Assembly: GCA_021798655.1 (NCBI GenBank)
Contig: JAJZFE010000248.1
Location: forward strand, 1 to 7,328
Direction: 5' to 3'
From: Acidobacteriota bacterium
GTDB lineage: Bacteria > Acidobacteriota > Terriglobia > Terriglobales > Acidobacteriaceae
DNA: 7,328 nucleotides
The notes beneath the pieces are model-generated. The model was not told the origin of the DNA. It made no database searches and saw only the letters and a list, made by a program, of their open reading frames with translations. Made by a program: the position numbers and the translations under genes. This document shows, one piece after another, positions 1-5,641 of the stretch (the first letter of the stretch is position 1; each line of letters starts with the position of its first letter).

Positions 1-1
1 G

Positions 2-166
2 ACGAAGAAGACGTTCTCTACGACGAAGGCCGTGAAGGCCAATGCGCGCGAGCGGCTCGGCACCCCGCCGCCCTCGCGACCGCTGCCGACGCTGAAGGAA
101 AAAGAGACGGCGCGTCCGAAGCACAAAGAGACGCTCGCGGATCTGCTGGGCAAGCAGCGCGAGTAG
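2..166 (+). CDS. C-terminal fragment of an unrecognised basic protein (5' end outside window)
   Basis: The frame starting at base 2 is open to a TAG at 164-166 and encodes the last 54 residues of a protein whose start lies before the window. The fragment is rich in Lys, Arg, Thr and Pro. It contains ARERLGTPPPSRPLP in its first half and ends KHKETLADLLGKQRE, which would suit a disordered linker followed by a short amphipathic helix. No catalytic motif or membrane segment is visible. The composition and sense-strand codon use (GC at third positions) look like real coding sequence rather than a chance frame. I do not recognise the family and assign no function. A weak hairpin overlaps the stop codon. 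Confidence 0.55.
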   Translation, partial: TKKTFSTTKAVKANARERLGTPPPSRPLPTLKEKETARPKHKETLADLLGKQRE

Positions 167-199
167 AGCCGACCAAAGAAGCTGCGGTTTCTTGGCTCT
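165..199 (+). terminator. Weak hairpin after the first gene, possible terminator
   Basis: AGAGCC (165-170) and GGCTCT (194-199) are perfect inverted repeats. Inside them AAGAA (176-180) can pair with TTCTT (189-193), leaving a five-base bulge on the left arm and a loop at 181-188. The hairpin begins inside the stop codon of the preceding gene. No T-run follows, so termination activity is uncertain. Confidence 0.3.
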
Positions 200-536
200 C
201 ACGTGGATCAGGTCAAATACTTTCGCCGAACAGGCAACCTTTTTCAGGAGAGGTTGTGTGACCGAATATTCATCGCGTCACGCAATCCACGGCTGCGGCA
301 CGCGCGTAATCCTACCAGCAGATTGACTGTATCGGCTGTGTTCTCCAAGCAGCCGACAGAGATTTCGGTGAGGGGCATGGTGCCTTTTCACCTTGCAGCA
401 TTTCCTTGCCTTTCGACGAGATCTTATTCATTTCAGCGGTCAATGCGGCGTTCGCGCGCCCACAGCGCATCAATACATCTTTCGGTAGCGGATGCTGCTG
501 ACTGTCAAACTCTTACCCACAACGCATCATTTTGAT
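200..536. other. Gene-poor intergenic stretch with small dyads
   Basis: No convincing gene is visible. An open frame at 203-535 (+) has poor codon character (no GC third-position bias, a mixed Ser/Arg/His composition) and no Shine-Dalgarno at its first ATG, so I treat it as chance. Several small inverted repeats occur: CAACCT/AGGTTG (235-240/251-256), TCGGCTG/CAGCCGA (332-338/350-356), and GGTGA/TCACC (367-371/388-392) enclosing GGCA/TGCC (374-377/381-384). They may form structure in a long leader of the downstream ferritin-like gene or be remnants of a decayed region. I could not identify a confident -35/-10 pair. Confidence 0.4.
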
Positions 537-537
537 C

Positions 538-543
538 AGGAGA
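538..543 (+). promoter_or_regulatory. Shine-Dalgarno of the ferritin-like gene
   Basis: AGGAGA lies 7 nt before the ATG at 551. This is close to ideal spacing and fixes the start of the downstream gene. Confidence 0.75.
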
Positions 544-550
544 TACCCCA

Positions 551-1567
551 ATGGCAGTCAGTGAAAACACCTCGCTCGTTCGTCCCACGCAGGACATGAT
601 TGAATCAGTGGTCAACCGTCGCGCGTTCCTCGCCGGACTCGGCGCGGCAGGCGTTGGCGCAGCGGCGATCTCGATGGTTGGTTGCTCCAACAGTATGGCA
701 GCGACGGCAACGACGCCGGTATCGGCAGCGGCAACGACCGACACAGCGACGCAGATTTTGACGGCGGCGCTGATTGCTGAGAGTCTCGCGATCACGACGT
801 ACTACACGGCGCTGACCAGCTCGGGCGTGATCACGGATCCGAACCTTGCGGGCTCTGGCGGTACGGCGATCAACGTGGCTGCTTCGAACAGCAGCCAGGT
901 GAACGTGGCCTATCTGCAGGCTGCGCTGCTGGAAGAGGTGGCTCATGCGCAGTTGCTGCGCGCGCTGCTGGGGTTGAAGGCGGACGGCAGTGGTGATGCG
1001 GGTGCGGGCGTTCCGCAGACGTTCTACTATCCGACGGGTACGTTCACGTCGCTGATGGGCTTTGTGCCTGTGCTGCTCGCGCTGGAGACGGCGTTTGTGG
1101 GAGCGTACATGACGGCGGTGGAAGAGTTCGCATCGATGGCAGCGGCCTACAACGGCTTTTCTGCCACACAGAAGGACCCGTCCTCAACCTCCGGTGGCAA
1201 TCTCACGCAGGCCACACTGATTCTGTATGCCAAGGTTGCCGCCTCCATCCTCGGTGTGGAAGCTGAGCACCGCGCGCTGGTGCGTGGCATTCCGGCGGTG
1301 ACGGTGGCAGCGCCTACGTTTGGCGGCGTCACGGTTCTGCCGGCGAACAACCTGAACTACGAGATCACGGACGGCCTGACGGGTCTGCTGGTTTCGGTGA
1401 GCGGCAGCGCGACCTCAACGGCCGGCGCGGCGCTTGGTCCCTTCATCGCAGCGGGCACGAACCCGGTAGCGGTGCCGACGGTGGCGACGATGGCGAGCTT
1501 CTCGGCCGTGGTGCAGGCGGGCGTCAGCGGTGGCATCGCCAACAGCGGCATCCCCACAGCAGAGTAA
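551..1567 (+). CDS. Tat-exported ferritin-like domain lipoprotein
   Basis: The protein has 338 residues. The N-terminus carries a twin-arginine signal (NRRAFLAGLG, R23-R24) followed by an Ala/Gly-rich hydrophobic stretch and a lipobox-like MVGC with C45, so it is probably exported folded by Tat and lipid-anchored. A low-complexity Ala/Thr linker (about 46-66) precedes a four-helix ferritin-like region of the Ferritin_2 type. Candidate di-metal ligands are E77 in helix 1, E128/E129 with H132 in helix 2 (EEVAHAQ), E179 in helix 3 (ALET), and E237/E239 with H240 in helix 4 (GVEAEHR). After about residue 245 comes a Gly/Ala/Val-rich tail of unknown role. Members of this family are common in acidobacteria. 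Their substrate is not established; metal binding, oxidative-stress protection or iron handling at the cell surface is inference. The gene stands alone, with its own Shine-Dalgarno upstream and a strong hairpin downstream. Confidence 0.88.
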   Translation: MAVSENTSLVRPTQDMIESVVNRRAFLAGLGAAGVGAAAISMVGCSNSMAATATTPVSAAATTDTATQILTAALIAESLAITTYYTALTSSGVITDPNLAGSGGTAINVAASNSSQVNVAYLQAALLEEVAHAQLLRALLGLKADGSGDAGAGVPQTFYYPTGTFTSLMGFVPVLLALETAFVGAYMTAVEEFASMAAAYNGFSATQKDPSSTSGGNLTQATLILYAKVAASILGVEAEHRALVRGIPAVTVAAPTFGGVTVLPANNLNYEITDGLTGLLVSVSGSATSTAGAALGPFIAAGTNPVAVPTVATMASFSAVVQAGVSGGIANSGIPTAE

Positions 1568-1589
1568 CCCCACTTCCCCCGGGGTCTGA

Positions 1590-1629
1590 GCAAGAGAGCG
1601 GAGCCGCAACATCGGCTCCGCTCTCTTGC
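1590..1629 (+). terminator. Perfect 17-bp hairpin after the ferritin-like gene
   Basis: GCAAGAGAGCGGAGCCG (1590-1606) and its exact reverse complement (1613-1629) flank a six-base loop (1607-1612). The hairpin starts 22 nt after the stop codon and lies before the next gene, which is the expected place for a transcription terminator. It lacks a downstream T-run, the next bases being TCTGC-like. Termination could therefore be non-canonical, or the hairpin could protect the mRNA 3' end. Confidence 0.7.
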
Positions 1630-1663
1630 GTCTGCATTGCATTGGCTCCGGTAAGCTATTTGA

Positions 1664-2365
1664 ATGCCGATCAGTTACGCCCTGGTGGTCTTCGAGCTCG
1701 CGGTGATGGTGCTCTCGCTCTCTGCGCACGACTGCGCGCAGGCCTGGATGGCCGACCGGCTGGGTGATCCGACGGCGCGCATGATGGGTCGCCTGTCCAT
1801 GAATCCGGCGCAGCATTATGACGTGCTGGGCACGCTGCTGTTTCCGCTGATCTATGCGGTGATGCGGCCGCCGTTTGTGCTGGGCTGGTCGAAGCCCGTG
1901 CCGCTGACGTCGCGAAACTTTCGCAATCCGCGGCGCGATGAGAACCTGGCGCTGCTGGCCGGGCCGGCGGCGCAGTTTCTGCTGGCAGTGATTGCGTTGG
2001 TGGTGCTGGTGGTGATTCGCCATGCGAACCCGGCGATGACGGACTCGATTGCGACGGCGGCGTACCTGGCGCACCATGACCTGTCGGTGGGCACGGACAA
2101 CCTGCCGGGCATCTTTCCGCTGATTCTGTTTCTGTACTTCTGCATCCTGGTGAACCTGCTGCTGTTCGTGTTCAACCTGGTGCCGTTTCCGTACTTCGAC
2201 GGCGGCAAGATCCTTATGAACTACCTGCCGTACGAGATGGCCAAGAGCTATGAGCGGTTCGGGATGTACTTCATGTTCCTGTTCTTCTTCATCGGGTTCG
2301 GAATTGTGATGCTGTTCTTTGCGCCGTTCTTCAACGTGTTCAACCGGCTGCTGTTCACGCTGTAG
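1664..2365 (+). CDS. Site-2 protease (M50) family membrane protein with degenerate zinc motif
   Basis: The protein has 233 residues, the usual length for short, PDZ-less bacterial M50 proteins. Hydrophobic segments lie at about 4-21, 52-67, 94-119, 149-173 and 199-222. The family signatures are in order: the first-helix zinc motif region (20-32, then RLGDPTAR at 32-39), NP and GWSKPVP (74-80), RNFRNPRRD (84-92), a GPxx segment (100-104) and NLVPFPYFDGGKIL (171-184). Active members have HExxH. Here the sequence is H22-D-C-A-Q26, so the catalytic Glu is Asp and the second His ligand is Gln. The usual Asn after GP is also changed (GPAAQ, Q104). Only H22 and D179 of the zinc set remain. Normal proteolysis inside the membrane is therefore doubtful; a pseudoprotease or scaffold role is inference. 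No Shine-Dalgarno precedes the ATG. The gene lies upstream of trpS on the same strand, and the next start follows after 65 nt. Confidence 0.85.
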   Translation: MPISYALVVFELAVMVLSLSAHDCAQAWMADRLGDPTARMMGRLSMNPAQHYDVLGTLLFPLIYAVMRPPFVLGWSKPVPLTSRNFRNPRRDENLALLAGPAAQFLLAVIALVVLVVIRHANPAMTDSIATAAYLAHHDLSVGTDNLPGIFPLILFLYFCILVNLLLFVFNLVPFPYFDGGKILMNYLPYEMAKSYERFGMYFMFLFFFIGFGIVMLFFAPFFNVFNRLLFTL

Positions 2366-2373
2366 GGAGTGCT

Positions 2374-2398
2374 GGGCCGACGGCGCAGGGCACGGCCC
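2374..2398 (+). other. Small GC-rich inverted repeat between the M50 gene and trpS
   Basis: GGGCCG (2374-2379) and CGGCCC (2393-2398) form a 6-bp dyad with a 13-nt loop, 8 nt after the M50 stop codon. It could be a weak terminator or attenuator. There is no T-run and the match is short, so chance in GC-rich DNA is possible. Confidence 0.25.
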
Positions 2399-2410
2399 GC
2401 GGACGCCATG

Positions 2411-2416
2411 TATTCT
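2411..2416 (+). promoter_or_regulatory. Possible -10 element for trpS
   Basis: TATTCT lies 14 nt upstream of the trpS ATG. Initiation 6-8 nt downstream would leave a leader of less than 10 nt, which fits the absence of a Shine-Dalgarno. No convincing -35 is seen 17 nt upstream (the sequence there is GC-rich), so this is tentative. Confidence 0.25.
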
Positions 2417-2430
2417 TAAGCATTGACACG

Positions 2431-4047
2431 ATGAGTTCAACGACCGCACGCTCCGCAACCCGTCCCCGCGTCCTCTCCGGCATGAGGCCCACCGGCCGTC
2501 TGCACCTTGGCAACTACATGGGTGCGCTGCACAACTGGGTGAACCTGCAGCAGGACTACGACTGCTATTTTTTCATTGCAGACCTGCACGCGCTGACGAC
2601 GGATTATGCGGACCCCAGCCGACTCAAACAGAGCATCTTCGATATCGCAGTGGATTTTCTGGCGGCAGGTCTGAATCCGGGCAAGTGCACGATTTTCATC
2701 CAGTCGCATGTGCCACAGCACGCCGAACTTCATCTTTTGTTCAGCATGTTTACCCCACTCGGCTGGTTGGAGCGCGTGCCTACCTACAAAGACCAGCAGG
2801 AGCAACTGCGGGAAAAAGACCTCGCCACCTACGGCTTCCTCGGCTACCCCTTGCTCCAGTCCGCAGATATCCTGCTCTACAAGCCCGAATACGTCCCCGT
2901 CGGCGCAGACCAGGTCGCGCACGTCGAACTCACTCGCGAAGTCGCACGCAAGTTCAACCACCTCTATTCACCGAAGCGTCTTGTTCCTGGTGGTCAAGCG
3001 GGTGGCGACGTTTCTATGAAAACCGAACCTGACCCGAAGAAGCTCATCCTCAATGAGCCACAGGTCCTGCTGACGCCATCGCCTAAGCTTCCCGGTACGG
3101 ACGGCCGCAAGATGTCGAAGAGCTACGGCAACGCGATCTATCTGACCGACCCGCTGCTGGTCGTCCTCAACAAGACGCACGGCATGTCCAATGGCGGCCA
3201 GCGCCCGACACAACACGATCCCGGCGACCCGGAAATCTGCCCGGTGGGCGACCTCCATCGCGTCTTCTCTGAGCCGCTCGTCGATGAACACATTCGTACC
3301 GGCTGCGTCAACGCGACCGTTCGCTGCGACGAGTGCAAGCAACTTTGCGGCACTTCCATCTTCACCGTGACCCATCCTATGCAGCTGCGACGCCAGGAGC
3401 TCGAAGCCAAGCCGGACACGGTTTGGGAGGTCCTACAGAACGGTTCACAACGGGCGCAGCGATCAGCTGAGGTGGTTATGAAGGAGGTCCGCGCGGCAAC
3501 GGGCCTCTCCCGCGACCTGTCCGCCGTCCATCTTCCCCGTGAAATGTCCTACGAGAAGCGCGCGGAGAAGTCCCGCGACTTGTCCAACTACAGCAACTGG
3601 AAGGGACTTGAGCCACAGGCGCTGTCGCCCAACATTCGCGAGGTGTGGCGTGCGCAGATATTGCCCAGTGAAACACAGCTGAAACCGGACAAATCCGAGC
3701 CGGAGATGTGGTTGACGCAGAACGGTCGTCGCGTGTGCGTGGCCGTTGCAGAGTGGAGCGACACATTCAAAGAATGGACATTTTCCGTCAAGCCCAAGTC
3801 GTACGAGGTCCTCTGTCTCATCTGTCTGGACGATGATTTCAAGGTTCGAGACTTCGTGATCCCGCAAAAGCTCTACCTGTCAGAATGGACGGCAGCCAAG
3901 AAGCTGTCGGGCAAGATGGCCATCGTTGCCAAGGTCGCGCTGGATGTAAACGGGCAGCCGTATCTTACGTTCCAAGCGTCGGCGATGCCGGAGCCTTCAT
4001 CGCCAATCTCCATTGCAGAAACCGAGAGAGCGTATGGAATCCTCTAA
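2431..4047 (+). CDS. trpS: Tryptophanyl-tRNA synthetase with four-Cys motif and unusual C-terminal extension
   Basis: This class Ic synthetase charges tRNA-Trp in the cytoplasm. The Rossmann core opens with RVLSGMRPTGRLHLGNY (13-29; the HIGH-type motif is HLGN, 25-28) and contains DLHALTTDYADP (51-62), GYPLLQSADILLYKPEYVPVG at about 138-158 and the KMSKS loop (227-231). A segment at about 183-210 is longer than in compact TrpRS proteins. In the anticodon-binding region, C270, C292, C299 and C302 are spaced C-x21-C-x6-C-x2-C, close to the [4Fe-4S] ligand spacing of Thermotoga TrpRS. The normal TrpRS fold ends near residue 359 (KEVRAATGL), but the frame continues to 538, well beyond the usual 330-400 residues. 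The extension (360-538) has two SRDLS copies (360-364, 381-385) and a beta-rich stretch (426-478) containing YEVLCLICLDDDF and VRDFVIP. I cannot assign it to a family. The start is the first ATG, with no Shine-Dalgarno. The 3' end overlaps scpA. Confidence 0.93.
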   Translation: MSSTTARSATRPRVLSGMRPTGRLHLGNYMGALHNWVNLQQDYDCYFFIADLHALTTDYADPSRLKQSIFDIAVDFLAAGLNPGKCTIFIQSHVPQHAELHLLFSMFTPLGWLERVPTYKDQQEQLREKDLATYGFLGYPLLQSADILLYKPEYVPVGADQVAHVELTREVARKFNHLYSPKRLVPGGQAGGDVSMKTEPDPKKLILNEPQVLLTPSPKLPGTDGRKMSKSYGNAIYLTDPLLVVLNKTHGMSNGGQRPTQHDPGDPEICPVGDLHRVFSEPLVDEHIRTGCVNATVRCDECKQLCGTSIFTVTHPMQLRRQELEAKPDTVWEVLQNGSQRAQRSAEVVMKEVRAATGLSRDLSAVHLPREMSYEKRAEKSRDLSNYSNWKGLEPQALSPNIREVWRAQILPSETQLKPDKSEPEMWLTQNGRRVCVAVAEWSDTFKEWTFSVKPKSYEVLCLICLDDDFKVRDFVIPQKLYLSEWTAAKKLSGKMAIVAKVALDVNGQPYLTFQASAMPEPSSPISIAETERAYGIL

Positions 4048-4978
4048 CGACCAACAAGCGCCGGTTGAGACTGTTGAGCGCACCGATGTAACCGGTCAAC
4101 CGTTTGCGCTGGAGCATCCGCCGGTGCGGCCGCCCGTGCCGGAGGCCAAGCCGGTACGCGAACGCAACAAGGACAAGGACGAAGCCTCGCAGTCGCCGTT
4201 TTCCATCACGGTGGGGCAGGTGTACGACGGGCCGATGGACCTGCTGCTGGACCTGATCCGCAAGCAGAACATCGACATCTACGACATTCCGATCGCGAGG
4301 ATCACGGCGCAGTTTCTGGAGTACACGCACCACCTGAAGCAGACGGACGTGGACGCGGCGGGCGAGTTTATCTACGTGGCTTCGCTGCTGATCCACATCA
4401 AGTCGAAGACGCTGCTGCCGCGCGATCCGTCGGATGTGACGGGGACCGACTCGGAAGACCCGCGGCGCGAGCTGGTGGAGCGCTTGCTGGAGCATGAACG
4501 CTTCAAAGCCGCAGCGCAGATGCTGCAGCAGAAGCAGCTGGTGGAAGAGGCGACCTGGACCAAGCCGGGGATGAAGCAGTTCCTGCGCGATGAAGGCAGC
4601 GAATCGCTGGAGTCGGAGCGCGAGATCGACGCGGACACGGTGGACCTGGTGCGGGTGTTTCAGGACATTCTGCAGCGGCTGCGGGACCGGCCGATCCACT
4701 CGATCGATGAAGAGTCGGTGACGGTGGCGCAGATGATCCAGTTTGTGAAGCAGCGGCTGCTGATGGAGGATCGCCCGATCAGCCTGCGTAAGCTGCTGTC
4801 GAACACGCGCAGCGAACGGGCGCTGATCTGCACGTTTCTGGCGATGCTGGAGCTGGTGCGGCTGCAGGCGATCGTGCTGCGGCAGGCGGTGGGGCTGGGC
4901 GACATCCTGATCAAGAAGTCGGATAGCTTTGAGCAGGTGATCGCCGACCAGGCAGCGATTCGCGACGACTGGAGCTAG
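4034..4978 (+). CDS. scpA: Segregation and condensation protein A (kleisin subunit)
   Basis: ScpA is the kleisin that bridges the SMC heads and, with ScpB, forms the bacterial condensin for chromosome compaction and segregation. The protein has 314 residues from the chosen ATG. Residues 1-55 are a charged, Pro-rich tail absent from compact ScpA proteins. The core starts at FSITVGQVYDGPMDLLLDLI (about 56-75), then NIDIYDIPIARIT and AGEFIYVASLLIHIKSKTLLP, the classic N-terminal SMC-neck-binding region. A charged middle (about 120-210) leads to the C-terminal winged helix (VTVAQMIQFVKQRL, then ERALICTFLAMLELVRLQAI). I prefer ATG 4034 to an in-frame TTG at 4013 because GAGAG (4024-4028) lies at suitable spacing before it. 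The start overlaps the trpS stop by 14 nt, which suggests translational coupling. scpB is not the next gene, unlike the usual layout. Confidence 0.93.
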   Translation: MESSNDQQAPVETVERTDVTGQPFALEHPPVRPPVPEAKPVRERNKDKDEASQSPFSITVGQVYDGPMDLLLDLIRKQNIDIYDIPIARITAQFLEYTHHLKQTDVDAAGEFIYVASLLIHIKSKTLLPRDPSDVTGTDSEDPRRELVERLLEHERFKAAAQMLQQKQLVEEATWTKPGMKQFLRDEGSESLESEREIDADTVDLVRVFQDILQRLRDRPIHSIDEESVTVAQMIQFVKQRLLMEDRPISLRKLLSNTRSERALICTFLAMLELVRLQAIVLRQAVGLGDILIKKSDSFEQVIADQAAIRDDWS

Positions 4979-4980
4979 AG

Positions 4981-5006
4981 GCAGGGGGGCCGGCTAGGCC
5001 GCCTGC
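4981..5006. terminator. Dyad at the convergent end of scpA and the DUF2442 gene
   Basis: GCAGG (4981-4985) pairs with CCTGC (5002-5006), and inside it GGCC (4988-4991) pairs with GGCC (4997-5000) around a 5-nt loop, with a small internal loop. It lies between the scpA stop (4976-4978) and the minus-strand stop (4996-4994), and runs into the last codons of the minus-strand gene. The position suits a shared bidirectional terminator. No T-run occurs on either side. Confidence 0.35.
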
Positions 5007-5338
5007 ATCTCCGGATGCTTTTCGGCCCACTCGCGCTCCCAGCGGTCGTTGCCGAACCTGCCGGAGAGCAATCCCTCCAGCGAGATGCCCTCATCGACAC
5101 GAGGGAACTCCACGCTCCAGCCTCCCGGGCTGATGATGACCTCGGCCAACTGCTCGCCAGTCGCATGGGCGAGACCCTGCACGCGTTCTTTGGGAACGGA
5201 GACGGTCATGCCGGCCTGAAGCTTCACATGGATCGTCTGCATGACGGCATCGAAGTGTGCGGCCACGATATAGAGGCCGCGTTCGCGGTACTCGTCGCCG
5301 TATACCTCAAGCCAGTCACGCTTCGTTGGCGCTACCAT
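4994..5338 (-). CDS. DUF2442 domain protein, putative antitoxin-like partner
   Basis: The protein has 114 residues. The DUF2442 pattern is visible: a beta segment GLYIVAAHFDAVMQTIHVKLQ (about 21-41), GMTVSVPKERVQGLAHATGEQL (43-64), then the hallmark G-W-S-V-EFPRVDEGISLEGLLSG (73-93). DUF2442 proteins often sit beside DUF4160 or DUF3368-like small proteins, and such pairs have been proposed as toxin-antitoxin-like modules. No activity can be read from the sequence. The C-terminal segment (94-114, Trp/Glu-rich) extends beyond the usual short DUF2442 domain. The ATG is preceded at 6 nt by a strong Shine-Dalgarno, GGGAGG (5350-5345 on the minus strand), placed inside the upstream DUF4160 gene. 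The two frames overlap by 23 nt. The gene ends head-on against scpA, with 15 nt between the stops. Confidence 0.82.
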   Translation of the reverse strand: MVAPTKRDWLEVYGDEYRERGLYIVAAHFDAVMQTIHVKLQAGMTVSVPKERVQGLAHATGEQLAEVIISPGGWSVEFPRVDEGISLEGLLSGRFGNDRWEREWAEKHPEMQAA

Positions 5339-5561
5339 GCAGGTCCTCCCACGCTTTGCACAGGATATCGCGGTTTTGCTCGATAAAGCCAGCTAACAGA
5401 GCCTCTTGTTGCGGGGTGGTTCCGAATCTGGCGCGCACTGCGACAGAAGCGCCAGAACAGTTCAGCAGAAAGATAGCCTGAACACCGCTGCCGCGAGCGT
5501 GCACATGAGGGGGCTCGTGATCGTGAGTAAAGATCATGATGTTGAAGCCGCGAAATCTCAA
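5316..5561 (-). CDS. DUF4160 domain protein, putative toxin-like partner (start uncertain)
   Basis: The product has about 81 residues from a TTG at 5561. It shows the DUF4160 signature: LRFRGFNIMIFTHDHEPPHVHA (1-22), with the D-H-E-P-P-H-V-H core, then QAIFLL and a helical C-terminal half ending in NRDILCKAWEDLHG (63-76). The open frame continues upstream to a TAA at 5585-5583, reading G-P-T-I before the TTG. DUF4160 proteins typically begin MPTIL or MPTVL, so the ancestral start Met lines up with GGG at 5573-5571. The present start is therefore either the TTG at 5561, without a Shine-Dalgarno, or a rare start codon. Expression may be weak or lost. The gene overlaps the downstream DUF2442 gene by 23 nt, an operon-like arrangement. 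DUF4160 function is not established; toxin-like behaviour is suggested only by pairing. GC in its 5' part (29 of 60 bases at 5521-5580) is lower than in neighbouring genes, consistent with acquisition. Confidence 0.75.
   Translation of the reverse strand: MRFRGFNIMIFTHDHEPPHVHARGSGVQAIFLLNCSGASVAVRARFGTTPQQEALLAGFIEQNRDILCKAWEDLHGSANEA
5345..5350 (-). promoter_or_regulatory. Strong Shine-Dalgarno of the DUF2442 gene inside DUF4160
   Basis: On the minus strand GGGAGG lies 6 nt before the ATG at 5338. It is the best ribosome-binding site on this strand, while the upstream gene of the pair has none. This suggests that DUF2442 is translated efficiently on its own from the shared message. Confidence 0.65.
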
Positions 5562-5569
5562 AATAGTCG

Positions 5570-5602
5570 GCCCGCAGCCAGTTTAGCCCAGCGTGTGCGG
5601 GC
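5570..5602. promoter_or_regulatory. Inverted repeat in the divergent DUF4160/NUP intergenic region
   Basis: GCCCGCA (5570-5576) and TGCGGGC (5596-5602) are perfect 7-bp inverted repeats separated by 19 nt, so their centres lie about 26 nt apart. They sit between two divergent genes and cover the lost DUF4160 start position. A TACCCT (5610-5615), a possible weak -10 for the NUP gene, lies just to the right. An operator is possible, but so is chance in GC-rich DNA. Confidence 0.25.
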
Positions 5603-5641
5603 GATGCGCTACCCTAGAGACTCCGACATTCATCTGCTTCC

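Noticed and set aside
203..535. 110-residue open frame upstream of the ferritin-like gene
   Set aside because: No Shine-Dalgarno, poor codon character for this genome, no recognisable domain, and it ends right at the real ribosome site of the next gene.
2423..2428. TTGACA, a perfect -35 consensus
   Set aside because: It lies 2 nt before the trpS ATG with no -10 at suitable distance inside trpS, so it cannot drive trpS and is likely chance.
1415..2458. Long minus-strand open frame of 347 residues opposite the M50 gene
   Set aside because: His/Arg/Gln-rich shadow translation of a GC-rich coding strand; the plus strand carries clear M50 motifs.
4013..4033. TTG at 4013 as the scpA start
   Set aside because: It adds seven residues and lacks a ribosome site, while ATG 4034 has GAGAG at proper spacing.
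3361..4047. The TrpRS extension as a separate overlapping gene
   Set aside because: Internal ATGs (3478, 3544) have no convincing Shine-Dalgarno and the frame is continuous with trpS, so a fusion is the simpler reading.
3965..4699. Minus-strand open frame of 244 residues opposite scpA
   Set aside because: Antisense shadow rich in Leu/Arg/Gln; scpA is unmistakable on the plus strand.
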